From NCBI GenBank assembly GCA_937974245.1, contig CALJKV010000022.1:18556-82555 (forward strand): a stretch of DNA of 64,000 nucleotides. Reading direction: 5' to 3'. The position numbers and the translations under genes are program-made. Of this stretch, positions 42,495-51,940 are shown piece by piece; positions within the stretch are counted from its first letter, which is position 1; each line of letters starts with the position of its first letter. Below the pieces are notes generated by a model, which was not told the origin of the DNA, ran no database searches, and was given only the letters and a program-made list of their open reading frames with translations. This DNA is from an uncultured Chloroflexota bacterium (GTDB lineage: Bacteria > Chloroflexota > Anaerolineae > Aggregatilineales > Phototrophicaceae).

Positions 42495-45442
42495 CCGACA
42501 TGCCGAAACCTGAATCTGAAAATGTGTGGGAATTGTTCCTGCTCGAGCTGGGCTACCAGCCAGGGCGGTTCGTCAAGGCTGGTAGCAACAAACCAATCCT
42601 GCTGGATGACCCGCATACCGTCTGGCTGGTGTATTCCGGTGCAGTTGACCTATTTGCCGTCCGTCTGGAAGATGATGAGCCAGTTGGAACGCGCCGCCAT
42701 CTGTTCCGTGCTGAGGCCGGAGCAGCCCTGTTTGGCATGGATTTGCAGGCTTACAACCGGGGCATCGGATTGCTGATGGTCGGATTGGCCGATACACAGC
42801 TTATCCAGTTGGAACGCGCTCGCTTAGAGGAAATTACCGTTGCCTCGGAATATCTCGATCAAATCAGTCAGCTTGTGAATGGCTGGATTCGCGGCCTGTC
42901 CGAGGGGATGTCACGTAATATTCCCGCGCCGCGCCAGTTTGAGCCGCTCGAATCCGGGGTGGAAATTCAGGCTGAGGCCGGTGGCGTAGCCCGCCCTGGT
43001 CGTGGGGTGTTGTGGGTAGCCTGCCGCCAGGGCATCGCCCGGTTTCTGGGTTGGGAAGAACTCCCACTTATGGGTGAAGACGACTTTCTGCCGGTTACTG
43101 AGGATACCTGGCTGCAAGCAGTGGGTAAGAACACGTTGTACACACTGGACACTCGTTCATTTCTGCAAAACGGTTTTTCCTGGGTGTATCTGGAAAACTT
43201 CCACCGGATGGTTCTCGACTTGACGAATTGGAGCGTGGCGCAGGAACAGCGTTTCGAGCAGGAACGACTGCGACGGCGGGCGGCATTTGATCGTTCGTAT
43301 GTTGAAACCGCCTTTTCGCGTATTGCATCGGTGTTACAGCCGCTCGCTACGGTTGTGTTTGCCCGTGAGCATACCCTGGAAGACCCGCTGGTACTGGCGG
43401 CGCGGTTGGTGGGCAAGGCGCTACATATTGCTGTGAAGCCGCGCCCCGACCCGGTAGACGGACAGCGCGAAGCGCAAACTCTGGATGGTATCGCGATGGC
43501 TTCGCGGGTACAAGTGCGCGAAGTGGCACTGCGCGGGGACTGGTGGCGGCGTGATAACGGACCGCTGCTGGCCTACCTGGGGGAAGAGAAGCACCCAGTC
43601 GCGCTGCTGCCCGTTTCACCCACCCGTTACGAACTGCAAAACCCCGCGGCAAACGTGCAGATTCCGGTGACGGAGGAAGTTGCGGCGGCGCTTTCACCTT
43701 TTGCCCACACATTTTATCGCTCGCTGCCCGATAAAAGTCTCTCAGCGCGAGATGTGCTGCGGTTTGGCCTGCAAGGGCTACGCGACGAATTGACGACCAT
43801 CTTCATGATGGGTATAGCGGGGGGCATATTGAGTTTACTTGTGCCGCTGGCGGTGGGTGTCATCTTCAATACATTGATTCCCAATGCACAGGAATCCCAA
43901 CTGCTGCAACTTGTATTGATTCTTGAGGCGGCAGCGGTGGCGCAGGCGATGTTCCAGATCACGCGAGATGTGGCAGTGCTGCGGTTGGAGGGGAAGTTGG
44001 AATCCTCGGTTCAGGCGGCAGTGTGGGATCGTCTGCTCAATCTGCCTGCGCCATTTTTCCGCCAGTATACGGCAGGCGACCTGACCAATCGGGCGATGGG
44101 TATCAGCATCATCCGGCAGGCACTTTCGCGGACGGTGGTTTTATCGCTGCTTTCCGGTGTTTTTTCGGTCTTTAGTTTCATTTTATTGTTCTTCATTGAT
44201 GGACGCCTCGCTTTGGTGGCTTCCGGGTTGGTTATTGTCGCGGTAGGCGTGACCACCTGGGCGGGCTGGCGACAGACACGCCATCAGCAGCGTATCACCG
44301 ATTTGCAGGGGCGCATCTACGGGTTCGTATTGCAAGCGATTACCGGTATCACTAAATTGCGTGTGGCCGGTGTTGAAAGCCGCTTCTTCTCGTTCTGGGC
44401 ACGCGACTTCAGTGAACAGCGGCGGCTGACGTACAAAACCCGCAGCATTGGCAACAATCTGACTGTGTTTAACACCGTCTATCCGGTGATTACTTCAATG
44501 GTGATTTTTACGGTGATGATGGGTGGTGGCGAAGGTGGGCTTTCTACCGGGAGCTTTCTGGCATTTGTGGCAGCGTTTACGCAGTTCCTACTGGCTGGCC
44601 TCGACCTGAGTTCGGCTTTTGTTGCCGTACTGCGGGTTGTGCCGGTCTACCGGCGGGCGCAGCCGATTTTGCGGGCGCAGCCGGAAGTGGACGCTGTAAA
44701 GGCCGATCCCGGCGATCTCCTGGGTGAAATCGAAGTCAGTCGTGTATCATTCCGCTACATTGAAAAAACACCACTCATCTTAAATGATGTATCTCTGCAT
44801 ATCAGGCCGGGCGAGTTTGTGGCGCTGGTTGGACCGTCAGGGTCGGGCAAATCCACATTGTTCAGGATGCTCCTGGGCTTCGAGACTCCTGAATCCGGTG
44901 CGGTCTTCTATGATGGACAGAACCTGGCTGGGCTGGATATTCGTTCGGTGCGGCGGCAGTTAGGCGTGGTGCTGCAAAACAGCCAGTTGATTACCGGGGA
45001 TATTTTTACGAATATCGCTGGGCAGTCGCGCCTCACGCAGGAGGACGCCTGGGACGCGGCGGAGATGGCTGGGTTAGCTGGCGACATCCGGCAGATGCCG
45101 ATGGGTATGCACACTGTTATCAGCGCCGGAAGCAGCACGCTTTCCGGTGGACAGCGCCAGCGTCTGCTCATCGCCCGGGCCATCGCCATGAAGCCGCGTA
45201 TTCTGCTGTTTGACGAAGCTACCAGCGCTTTAGACAACGCGACCCAGCAAACCGTCAGCAGCAACCTTGAACGCCTCGATGCGACGCGGATAGTCATCGC
45301 TCACCGCCTGAGTACGATTGTCGGCGCCGACCGTATCATCGTGTTGGATAAAGGTCGCATCGTTCAGGAAGGCACATATGATGAGTTGATGCGCCAGCAG
45401 GATGATGTGTTTGCTGATCTAGTGCGGCGACAGACGGTCTGA
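42491..45442 (+). CDS. NHLM-type second ABC exporter (permease/ATPase with N-terminal domain)
   Basis: A 983-residue protein. The N-terminal ~430 residues are a family-specific region with no peptidase Cys. A six-helix ABC membrane domain covers about 440-710, and a nucleotide-binding domain is at the end with Walker A GPSGSGKST, signature TLSGGQRQR, Walker B ILLFDEATSALD and VIAHRLST. This is the companion exporter of NHLM systems, expected to form a heterodimer with the C39 exporter. Translation is coupled by the ATGA overlap. A 134-bp gap separates it from the GT2 gene downstream. Confidence 0.85.
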   Translation: MTDMPKPESENVWELFLLELGYQPGRFVKAGSNKPILLDDPHTVWLVYSGAVDLFAVRLEDDEPVGTRRHLFRAEAGAALFGMDLQAYNRGIGLLMVGLADTQLIQLERARLEEITVASEYLDQISQLVNGWIRGLSEGMSRNIPAPRQFEPLESGVEIQAEAGGVARPGRGVLWVACRQGIARFLGWEELPLMGEDDFLPVTEDTWLQAVGKNTLYTLDTRSFLQNGFSWVYLENFHRMVLDLTNWSVAQEQRFEQERLRRRAAFDRSYVETAFSRIASVLQPLATVVFAREHTLEDPLVLAARLVGKALHIAVKPRPDPVDGQREAQTLDGIAMASRVQVREVALRGDWWRRDNGPLLAYLGEEKHPVALLPVSPTRYELQNPAANVQIPVTEEVAAALSPFAHTFYRSLPDKSLSARDVLRFGLQGLRDELTTIFMMGIAGGILSLLVPLAVGVIFNTLIPNAQESQLLQLVLILEAAAVAQAMFQITRDVAVLRLEGKLESSVQAAVWDRLLNLPAPFFRQYTAGDLTNRAMGISIIRQALSRTVVLSLLSGVFSVFSFILLFFIDGRLALVASGLVIVAVGVTTWAGWRQTRHQQRITDLQGRIYGFVLQAITGITKLRVAGVESRFFSFWARDFSEQRRLTYKTRSIGNNLTVFNTVYPVITSMVIFTVMMGGGEGGLSTGSFLAFVAAFTQFLLAGLDLSSAFVAVLRVVPVYRRAQPILRAQPEVDAVKADPGDLLGEIEVSRVSFRYIEKTPLILNDVSLHIRPGEFVALVGPSGSGKSTLFRMLLGFETPESGAVFYDGQNLAGLDIRSVRRQLGVVLQNSQLITGDIFTNIAGQSRLTQEDAWDAAEMAGLAGDIRQMPMGMHTVISAGSSTLSGGQRQRLLIARAIAMKPRILLFDEATSALDNATQQTVSSNLERLDATRIVIAHRLSTIVGADRIIVLDKGRIVQEGTYDELMRQQDDVFADLVRRQTV

Positions 45443-45576
45443 CTCTGCACTGGGGCAGGGCGCGGGTTGTGTGTTGCTTTCTACTGATGGGGTATATAGA
45501 ATGGCAACTCTTGCCTGTAATGTGCCGGGGATGTACCGACACAGTTGCGAATTTCTTGCCTCAAAGGATATTGTAC

Positions 45577-46476
45577 ATGATCAATAATAGCCCATTGGTG
45601 AGTATAGGGCTTCCACTGTACAACGCAGGTGAACATACCCGGCGTATCCTGGATAATCTCACATCGCAGGATTACCCCAATCTTGAAATCGTTGTCTCAG
45701 ATAATGCATCCACAGACGATACATGGGCTATTTGCCAGGAATACGCCAGCCAGGATGCGCGAATCCGATTGTATCAGAACGAGACAAACCGGGGCTACAT
45801 GTACAACTTTGAACGTGTCTACCGGTTGGCAATTGGTACTTATTTCATGTGGGCGGCCCATGACGACTACTGGCATCCTACATTTGTCAGCTGTTGTACT
45901 GTTGCCTTGGAGGCGCACCCGACAGCAGTCATGTGCTATACCGATCAGATACACATCAATGAGGCTGCACAGGAGAAAAAACTGTGCCAGTATGCTACGA
46001 TGAACCTTGCAGATAAACAGGTCGCCGTTCGCGTGCGTAATCTGTTATTTTCTCGCCCTTTGCCCCATGCCATCTTCTATGGCTTGTTCCGGCGTGAAAT
46101 GATGCTGCCTGCAATGCCTATTCCGCGTGTACCATCTGCTGATATCGCCTTCTTATTTCGGGTTTTGCTGATAGCACCCGCGATTCATGTGCCAGAAGTT
46201 CTATATGAGCGCAATGTCACTGGTGGTGTTGATTTCCGCAAGCGGATGGCGATGCTTCGTCCGGGCGAAAAACTCCCCCCTAATTTCGTTATTGTGCTTC
46301 AAGCAATAGTCTCCTTCATAAACGATGAGTGGCACGCCCCCGAATCCTTGTGGGTCAAGCTCAGGATGATGGTTATCGTTGTGGTTTATGTCTTTTCGTC
46401 CTATGGTATCCAGTTCGTACCCGTTTCGATGCAACCAGCAGTGAGGCGGCTCAAACGATTCGTTCGTGGTTCATGA
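45577..46476 (+). CDS. Glycosyltransferase family 2
   Basis: A 299-residue GT2 enzyme. ATG 45577 follows AAAGGA; a longer frame exists but starts inside non-coding sequence. Features are LVSIGLPLYNAGEHTRRILDNL, EIVVSDNASTDDTW, and the DxD-like metal site in WAAHDDYWHP. The C-terminal 25 residues are hydrophobic and basic, suggesting membrane association. It is probably part of surface-polysaccharide assembly with the following sulfotransferase, GT4 and flippase. Confidence 0.85.
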   Translation: MINNSPLVSIGLPLYNAGEHTRRILDNLTSQDYPNLEIVVSDNASTDDTWAICQEYASQDARIRLYQNETNRGYMYNFERVYRLAIGTYFMWAAHDDYWHPTFVSCCTVALEAHPTAVMCYTDQIHINEAAQEKKLCQYATMNLADKQVAVRVRNLLFSRPLPHAIFYGLFRREMMLPAMPIPRVPSADIAFLFRVLLIAPAIHVPEVLYERNVTGGVDFRKRMAMLRPGEKLPPNFVIVLQAIVSFINDEWHAPESLWVKLRMMVIVVVYVFSSYGIQFVPVSMQPAVRRLKRFVRGS

Positions 46477-46511
46477 CCTGTAAATCTGTTGAGATGACTG
46501 GTAGTTGATAA

Positions 46512-47432
46512 ATGCCCAATCTTTCATTTCCTTCCAAAACTAAGAGGATGCGTGCAGTAGAACGTGTGAAGACTCATCCGCTTCTATACAGCTATCATTA
46601 CGTCCGATTCAAGCTGCTTAACCTGACGAAGCCCCAAAATATCCCATCTTACGTGTTTATGCTTTCAACGGGACGTTGTGGGACACAAACCCTGGCTGCG
46701 TTGTTCGGCATTGCCAAAAACACCTTTGCTTTTCACGAACCGCAGCCCAGAATGGGGCGGTTGTCGAGACTGGCCTACATGCAGGCCTCGCCGGCGTCAA
46801 ACGAGATGCTGGCCGAAGCCTTTGCAATTGCACGGCATGGACTATTGCAGACTGTTGAATTGACAGGCAAACACTATGTCGAAGCCGCACATTACAATAC
46901 TTTTCTTGCTCCAACCATTAATCACTCTTTGCCTGACGCCAAATTTATCCATGTAGTACGAAACCCGGTAGCGGTTGTATCTTCGGCAGCGCAGCGACGA
47001 TGGTATGCCGGTAACATAGATGACCCAACGCGCATCCTGCCCAGACCGGGTTCAGGTGTTCCCTGGGAAAGCTACAACACGGTTCAGAAAAATGCATGGT
47101 CTTGGGCGGAAACGAACCGCTGGATTATGGAGTTTTGCAGTACCTTGAGCCCGGAACGGTTCTTGCTGGTACAGGCTGAAGATATCTTCACTGGCAAACG
47201 GGAGATGATTGAGCGGCTTTACGCTTTCACTGGTATCCCTCAGCCATCGGAAAAACAGATAGAGCGTGTGCTGGGCAATAAATTAAACGCCCGTCCCCAG
47301 CCCGAATCTCCAAGCAAAAAAGAGCAAATTGCTGCGGAAATCTGGGACATTACCCAGGATGTCGCTGCTCAACTGGGTTATGTTCGCCCGGTCACGGAGG
47401 AGTCGGTCGGGAAATCCAGTGCAAAAGGTTAA
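46512..47432 (+). CDS. Sulfotransferase family protein
   Basis: A 306-residue protein with the PAPS-binding 5'-phosphosulfate loop FMLSTGRCGTQTLAALF near residue 54 and the 3'-phosphate region FIHVVRNPVAVVSSAAQRRWYAG near 143. It probably transfers sulfate from PAPS to a carbohydrate. Its place between GT2 and GT4 genes suggests sulfated surface glycan. The start lacks a clear ribosome-binding site. Confidence 0.8.
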   Translation: MPNLSFPSKTKRMRAVERVKTHPLLYSYHYVRFKLLNLTKPQNIPSYVFMLSTGRCGTQTLAALFGIAKNTFAFHEPQPRMGRLSRLAYMQASPASNEMLAEAFAIARHGLLQTVELTGKHYVEAAHYNTFLAPTINHSLPDAKFIHVVRNPVAVVSSAAQRRWYAGNIDDPTRILPRPGSGVPWESYNTVQKNAWSWAETNRWIMEFCSTLSPERFLLVQAEDIFTGKREMIERLYAFTGIPQPSEKQIERVLGNKLNARPQPESPSKKEQIAAEIWDITQDVAAQLGYVRPVTEESVGKSSAKG

Positions 47433-47439
47433 TTAATGG

Positions 47440-48639
47440 ATGAATACTATGCCGTGTGACATCTGCATGATCGTGCATAACGATATCACCCATGATAGCC
47501 GAGTTAATCGTGAAGCGGCGACGCTGACGAACCAGGGCTGGCAGGTGACAATTGTCTGTATTGTGCTGGCCGATACAGGCATGCCAGCGGCGGAAATTGT
47601 GAATGGCTATACGGTGATTCGGGTTAGCCCTGGTTGGGGGCGTGGTGCGGCACTGAAAACGGTTGGCAAGATTATTCGCCTGCTGCTGGCGATACCGGCT
47701 CTCCTTATTCAGGTGCGCAAAACACGCGCCAGGGTAATTCATGCCCATGATTTTATCGGGTTGGTGCTGGCGGCGTTGGCCGGAATCTGGCGGCGGCCTG
47801 TTGTCTACGATTCGCACGAGCTGTTCTTTGATCGTTGGGCCGCCGATTCTAAATATCGTCTCAGACGGGTTATCCAGTGGGTGCGCCCGATAGAAAAAAT
47901 GTTAGCGCCCCGGGCTGCTGCTGTGATTACCGTCAGCTATGAGTCGGCCCAGATCATGCAGTCTGCAATGTCACTGCGAAATGTTGTGCCAATCCTGAAT
48001 GGGGTTGATCTGCGTCGCCGGGAGCCAGCAGCGGTTACTTATGATACGGGTGGACGCACGACCATTGTACATAGTGGCTATCTGCTGCCTGGGCGACATC
48101 TGGATGAAATGGTTAAGTCCCTGAATTATCTCCCGGATGACATCGCGCTCGTATTGATGGGAAAAGGTCCGTTAAGTGAACATCTCGCGGAACTCGCGGC
48201 ACACCTCAATGTGCAGGACCGTTTCTTTATTGTTCCCCCGGTGCCACCTATGAGTGTGGCAAACACTTTGACCCAGGCAGATGCTGGTATTGTATTGGTT
48301 GCCAGCGACACACTCCATCGAGACACAACGGTTCCTAACAAGTTTCTTGAAGCAGTCGCCGCGGGTTTGCCGCTGGTATGTGGCCGGACTATCGCATTGG
48401 CAGCTGCCATGAATCGTTATGACCTGGGTGTGATTTGCGATCCTACCGACCCAGCTCAGATTGCGGCTGCTGTTTCCCAGGTTCTCGACCCTGCCAACTA
48501 TGCTCGTTATAAAGCTAACGCACTCCACGCACGTGAAGAGCTCAACTGGGCGGTGGAGGAAAAGAAGCTGATTGAACTGTATCAGAACCTGCTCGGCAAA
48601 CCGGGCGTATTACCTGGTGATACCGCAGCGGTTGGGTAA
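47440..48639 (+). CDS. Glycosyltransferase family 4
   Basis: A 399-residue GT-B enzyme. The N-terminal domain has IVHNDITHDSRVNREAATL, and VIHAHDFIGLVLAALAGI contains the acceptor-side His. The C-terminal donor site has TTIVHSGYLLPGRHLDEMV and the E-x7-E region PNKFLEAVAAGLPLV. It uses a nucleotide-activated sugar. It starts 7 bp after the sulfotransferase. Confidence 0.85.
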   Translation: MNTMPCDICMIVHNDITHDSRVNREAATLTNQGWQVTIVCIVLADTGMPAAEIVNGYTVIRVSPGWGRGAALKTVGKIIRLLLAIPALLIQVRKTRARVIHAHDFIGLVLAALAGIWRRPVVYDSHELFFDRWAADSKYRLRRVIQWVRPIEKMLAPRAAAVITVSYESAQIMQSAMSLRNVVPILNGVDLRRREPAAVTYDTGGRTTIVHSGYLLPGRHLDEMVKSLNYLPDDIALVLMGKGPLSEHLAELAAHLNVQDRFFIVPPVPPMSVANTLTQADAGIVLVASDTLHRDTTVPNKFLEAVAAGLPLVCGRTIALAAAMNRYDLGVICDPTDPAQIAAAVSQVLDPANYARYKANALHAREELNWAVEEKKLIELYQNLLGKPGVLPGDTAAVG

Positions 48640-48725
48640 AAATGATAGACTGGTTCCGCGAATAGCAGTACGCGTTCACCTTGCCCATGTACTGGCAGTA
48701 GGGGATTGCCTCGTCTGGATGGCTT

Positions 48726-50063
48726 ATGTCCGCACTCTTTAAAGATAGTACCCTATCACTGATTGGCCGGGTTGTCATGTTGGGCGCGGCTATGTTCATC
48801 AGTGCATCTATTTCACGCACTCTAGGGGCATCTCTACAAGGTACCTACAATGTCTTTGTGTTGATTGTCAATACGGCTTCGACCATTTTTTCGTTTAGCG
48901 CCTCGGTAGCCAGCATTGTTCTGGGCGCACGCGACCCGGAAAGTCTGCCCAAATTACTTGGTAACGCACTGCTGATGGCCGCCGGATTGGGGACACTGGC
49001 GTTTGTCACAGTACTGTTGCTCTTTCAGGTGCCTTCGATTCAGGGTTATTTGCAGGAGAATGGGGTTGATGGGCTGCTGGTCGCGGGCATTCTGCTAATG
49101 CTGCCAGTTACCATGCTGACCACATTTTTGCGTGAGATCATCCGTGGGGCAGGGCAGATCACCCGTTATAACGTCCTGATGGTAATGCCGTACTTGCTGA
49201 ATCTCATATTGCTGATGGCCGCCTTCATCCTTCAACCGGGGATGGTGGCGGGGGCGGTTGCGGCCTGGGTCGCCGCTCAGGCTATCACCATGCTGGTCAT
49301 CGCCTACCTGGCCTGGCAGGCTGCCGGTTTTCGGATTGGTTTGGACCTCAAGCTGATGCGTTTCTCATTGGGATATGGCGCTCGCAACCATCTTGGGCTG
49401 GTCGCGCAGTTGCTCAATTACCGGCTGGATGTATTCCTGATTGGGGTTTTTCTACCAACCGAATATATTGGCTACTATACAATTTCGACCCTTTATGCGG
49501 AACGCATCTGGGAATTTCCCACAGCCATTCGTACCGCGCTGCTCTACCATGCCTCAGCAGCCAAAAGCACGGATGCGCCTCAAATAACAGCACAGACGAC
49601 ACGGGTGGCGATGGTCTTTGTAACGCTCACCACTGCTGGACTAGCGGTGGTTGCCTATCCTTTCATTATCCTGGTGCATGGCCCAACGTTCCAACCGGCG
49701 GTACTGCCATTGATTATCCTGATGCCGGGTGTATGGATGCTCAGTCTAGGTAAATTGCTAGGGGTGTATCTTGCCAGCATCAACCGCCCGGAGATAGGCT
49801 CCTATGCTGGACTTATTTCCCTGGTTTTTACGTTGGTTCTGGACCTGTGGCTGATCCCGCAGTTAGGGATTACCGGGGCGGCGCTGGCGTCCAGCGTCTC
49901 CTATACGGTGTCAACGCTGGTTATCACGGGCTACTTTCTGCGGGTTACCGGTCTGACGTGGCTAGATGTCAGTGTGATACGCCGGTCTGATCTGTATCTC
50001 CTGCGTCGTGCGGTTATCCGTATGGTGCGCCCCGGCGCACGCGCCTCCGAGTCGGAAATATAG
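48726..50063 (+). CDS. Polysaccharide flippase (Wzx-like)
   Basis: A 445-residue integral membrane protein with about twelve hydrophobic helices, beginning LIGRVVMLGAAMFISASISRTLG and including GYGARNHLGLVAQLLNYRLDVFLIG, the typical loop of polysaccharide transport/MurJ-like flippases. It is expected to move lipid-linked oligosaccharide across the membrane. It ends a rightward run of glycan genes. Confidence 0.85.
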   Translation: MSALFKDSTLSLIGRVVMLGAAMFISASISRTLGASLQGTYNVFVLIVNTASTIFSFSASVASIVLGARDPESLPKLLGNALLMAAGLGTLAFVTVLLLFQVPSIQGYLQENGVDGLLVAGILLMLPVTMLTTFLREIIRGAGQITRYNVLMVMPYLLNLILLMAAFILQPGMVAGAVAAWVAAQAITMLVIAYLAWQAAGFRIGLDLKLMRFSLGYGARNHLGLVAQLLNYRLDVFLIGVFLPTEYIGYYTISTLYAERIWEFPTAIRTALLYHASAAKSTDAPQITAQTTRVAMVFVTLTTAGLAVVAYPFIILVHGPTFQPAVLPLIILMPGVWMLSLGKLLGVYLASINRPEIGSYAGLISLVFTLVLDLWLIPQLGITGAALASSVSYTVSTLVITGYFLRVTGLTWLDVSVIRRSDLYLLRRAVIRMVRPGARASESEI

Positions 50064-50113
50064 CCCAATTCGATATTGGATAACAGAACAATCGCCAGTA
50101 GCGTAGGCACATT

Positions 50114-50608
50114 TTACCCCTGGTTAGTCGTCCCCGTTTCGACTGTGGCTTTGATGAGCGACTCTAATTTGTGGAGATAGGTGGGCGCTTCCGGCGAACC
50201 CTCTAAGGGTGCCCAGGATGCGAACTGTTTGTGGGTGGCGGCTTCGTATGGCCCCTGGATGATTTCCAGCACTGCACATGGCGTGAGTGCCACAAAGGTA
50301 TGATACACGCCGGGACGAATATCCACACCGCGCACCGGGCCAGTCGTCTCCAGTACGAAAATCGCTTCAACTTCTCCATCCTGCGTGAAGTGGATACAGG
50401 CAGCTTGCCCACGCAGAAGACTGATAAGCTCGACTTTATCAGGATTTTGGTGCTTGTGAGGAGTGACATATGTGCCGGGTATCAGGGCGTTGAGCATTCG
50501 CTGTACCGGCTCGTGATGTTCGTGAAATCGGTATGGCATCCTACCTCGTTCAGATTGTTCCGCCTGGGTGATGAGGTCAGTAATGAGCGCTTCGGTAATC
50601 GGACGCAT
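50114..50608 (-). CDS. wbuC: WbuC-family cupin
   Basis: A 164-residue cupin. It has HEPVQRMLNALIPGTYVTPHKHQNPDKVELISLLRG (shown in part as IPGTYVTPHKH), the metal-binding His/Glu pattern of WbuC, and PGVYHTFVAL. WbuC proteins occur in O-antigen clusters and their role is unknown. Here it lies at the end of the glycan region but on the opposite strand. Confidence 0.8.
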   Translation of the reverse strand: MRPITEALITDLITQAEQSERGRMPYRFHEHHEPVQRMLNALIPGTYVTPHKHQNPDKVELISLLRGQAACIHFTQDGEVEAIFVLETTGPVRGVDIRPGVYHTFVALTPCAVLEIIQGPYEAATHKQFASWAPLEGSPEAPTYLHKLESLIKATVETGTTNQG

Positions 50609-50692
50609 AGATTGGATTCTCCATCAGTGCCACTATAAAGAAGCTCAGTGTATCTGCAAGTCTTCGCTCTGCCCACCGGGGGCGCAGGCTAT

Positions 50693-51151
50693 CTATGATT
50701 CCGGCTTATTTTGCTGAAGATAGTCTGCCAGAAGTTGCAGTTCCTGGCGGTAGATGCGGCGTGTAATCGGTGGATTCATCAGCCGTTCTGCCAGTCCTTT
50801 AATCCCTGGGCTGGGGCGGAAATCCGAGGCAATTGTAACCCGTGTCTGGATGTCATCGGCAACCGGTTCGAGCGTAAACGTTGTAACAACGCCCGCCTGC
50901 TCGTCAGCCTCCATCAAGACTCTACCCGGTTGAGGCTCGCTGACAACCATGTGAAAATGCGTACTGGTGCCCATCACATCCATCCGCACACGAAATACCG
51001 TCCCCACGCCATGACCACCTTGCTCAATGACCAAATCAGCAAAATAAGGTTTGGGTAGAATGGCCTGATGCGCGGCACGATAATCTGAAAGTATGGCGTA
51101 AATCGCTTCAGGACGGGCAGCAATCACTGCCGAGACTTCCACATGCGTCAT
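50693..51151 (-). CDS. SRPBCC (START-like) protein
   Basis: A 152-residue helix-grip protein: VSAVIAARPEAIYAILSDY at the N-terminus, GTVFRVRMDVMG, and a C-terminal amphipathic helix. Such proteins bind hydrophobic ligands, but the ligand is not evident. It is the last gene of a leftward operon with the TIGR03943 protein (9-bp gap) and permease. Confidence 0.8.
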   Translation of the reverse strand: MTHVEVSAVIAARPEAIYAILSDYRAAHQAILPKPYFADLVIEQGGHGVGTVFRVRMDVMGTSTHFHMVVSEPQPGRVLMEADEQAGVVTTFTLEPVADDIQTRVTIASDFRPSPGIKGLAERLMNPPITRRIYRQELQLLADYLQQNKPES

Positions 51152-51160
51152 GATTTCACC

Positions 51161-51931
51161 TCATGGATACAAATACGGGTGTTCTGGTTGCTCAATGACT
51201 TTAATAGTGTCAGCGTACAGGAGCGGCACGGTGTCACCGCGAAACTCGCCGACCTGGAAGGTGCCGTGTATCTGCACCCAGGTATCCGCCGGGAAGTCTG
51301 CGGCGTCCGCGAACACCACCGGCAGGCCAATCGCGGACGAATCGGCTACACAGCAGCTGATCGTGAAGCGTGCCACCATGAACTGATCGTCGGGGAAGGT
51401 GATTTCCCGGTAGACGAACCCGACAACATCGGCTTCTCTGCTATTAAAGCTGCTGAGATCATCGCTCTGGTTAAATGCCCGCAGCCAGTCCAGTACATTC
51501 CAGGTGAGTGGGTCGCCGGTAAAGGTGGTGATCGAGCTGGTAGAGATGCTGCTATTCAGGCTGATATTGCCCTCTACCGCCGCCGCACCCAGCGGGCGCG
51601 AGGGGATGAGCGTGCCAAATACCAGTGGTACAGCGATGATCGCCAGCACACCCCATGTCAGCGGGGTGTGGTCATGATCGTGATGATGGTCATGATCGTC
51701 CTGTCCCCTCAGTAACACCCCGACACTGATCGCTCCGAGGAGTAAAAACAGCCCTGCCGCGATATACGACAGCCAGCCAAACCGGGCGTTGACGTAGTTT
51801 GCCAGGTTGCCGGTGACGATGTTATAGACGAAATACAGCCCCAGCCCCAGTAGCAGCAGCGCTTTTGCCCAGGCTTGGGCGCGTTCTTTGTTGCGGTCAT
51901 GGTATGTATGATCGTGTTCGACGGCTTGCAT
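51161..51931 (-). CDS. TIGR03943-family membrane protein with His-rich loop
   Basis: A 256-residue protein. Helices lie near residues 24-40, 50-72 and 95-110. A loop between two helices, DDHDHHHDHDHTP (about 77-89), is a strong candidate for binding divalent metal. The C-terminal soluble half has FTISCCVADSSAIGLPVVF. This is the standard companion of DUF318 permeases. It begins 9 bp after the permease stop and probably works with it in metal or metalloid transport; the substrate is not known. Confidence 0.8.
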   Translation of the reverse strand: MQAVEHDHTYHDRNKERAQAWAKALLLLGLGLYFVYNIVTGNLANYVNARFGWLSYIAAGLFLLLGAISVGVLLRGQDDHDHHHDHDHTPLTWGVLAIIAVPLVFGTLIPSRPLGAAAVEGNISLNSSISTSSITTFTGDPLTWNVLDWLRAFNQSDDLSSFNSREADVVGFVYREITFPDDQFMVARFTISCCVADSSAIGLPVVFADAADFPADTWVQIHGTFQVGEFRGDTVPLLYADTIKVIEQPEHPYLYP

Positions 51932-51940
51932 ACGTTTACC

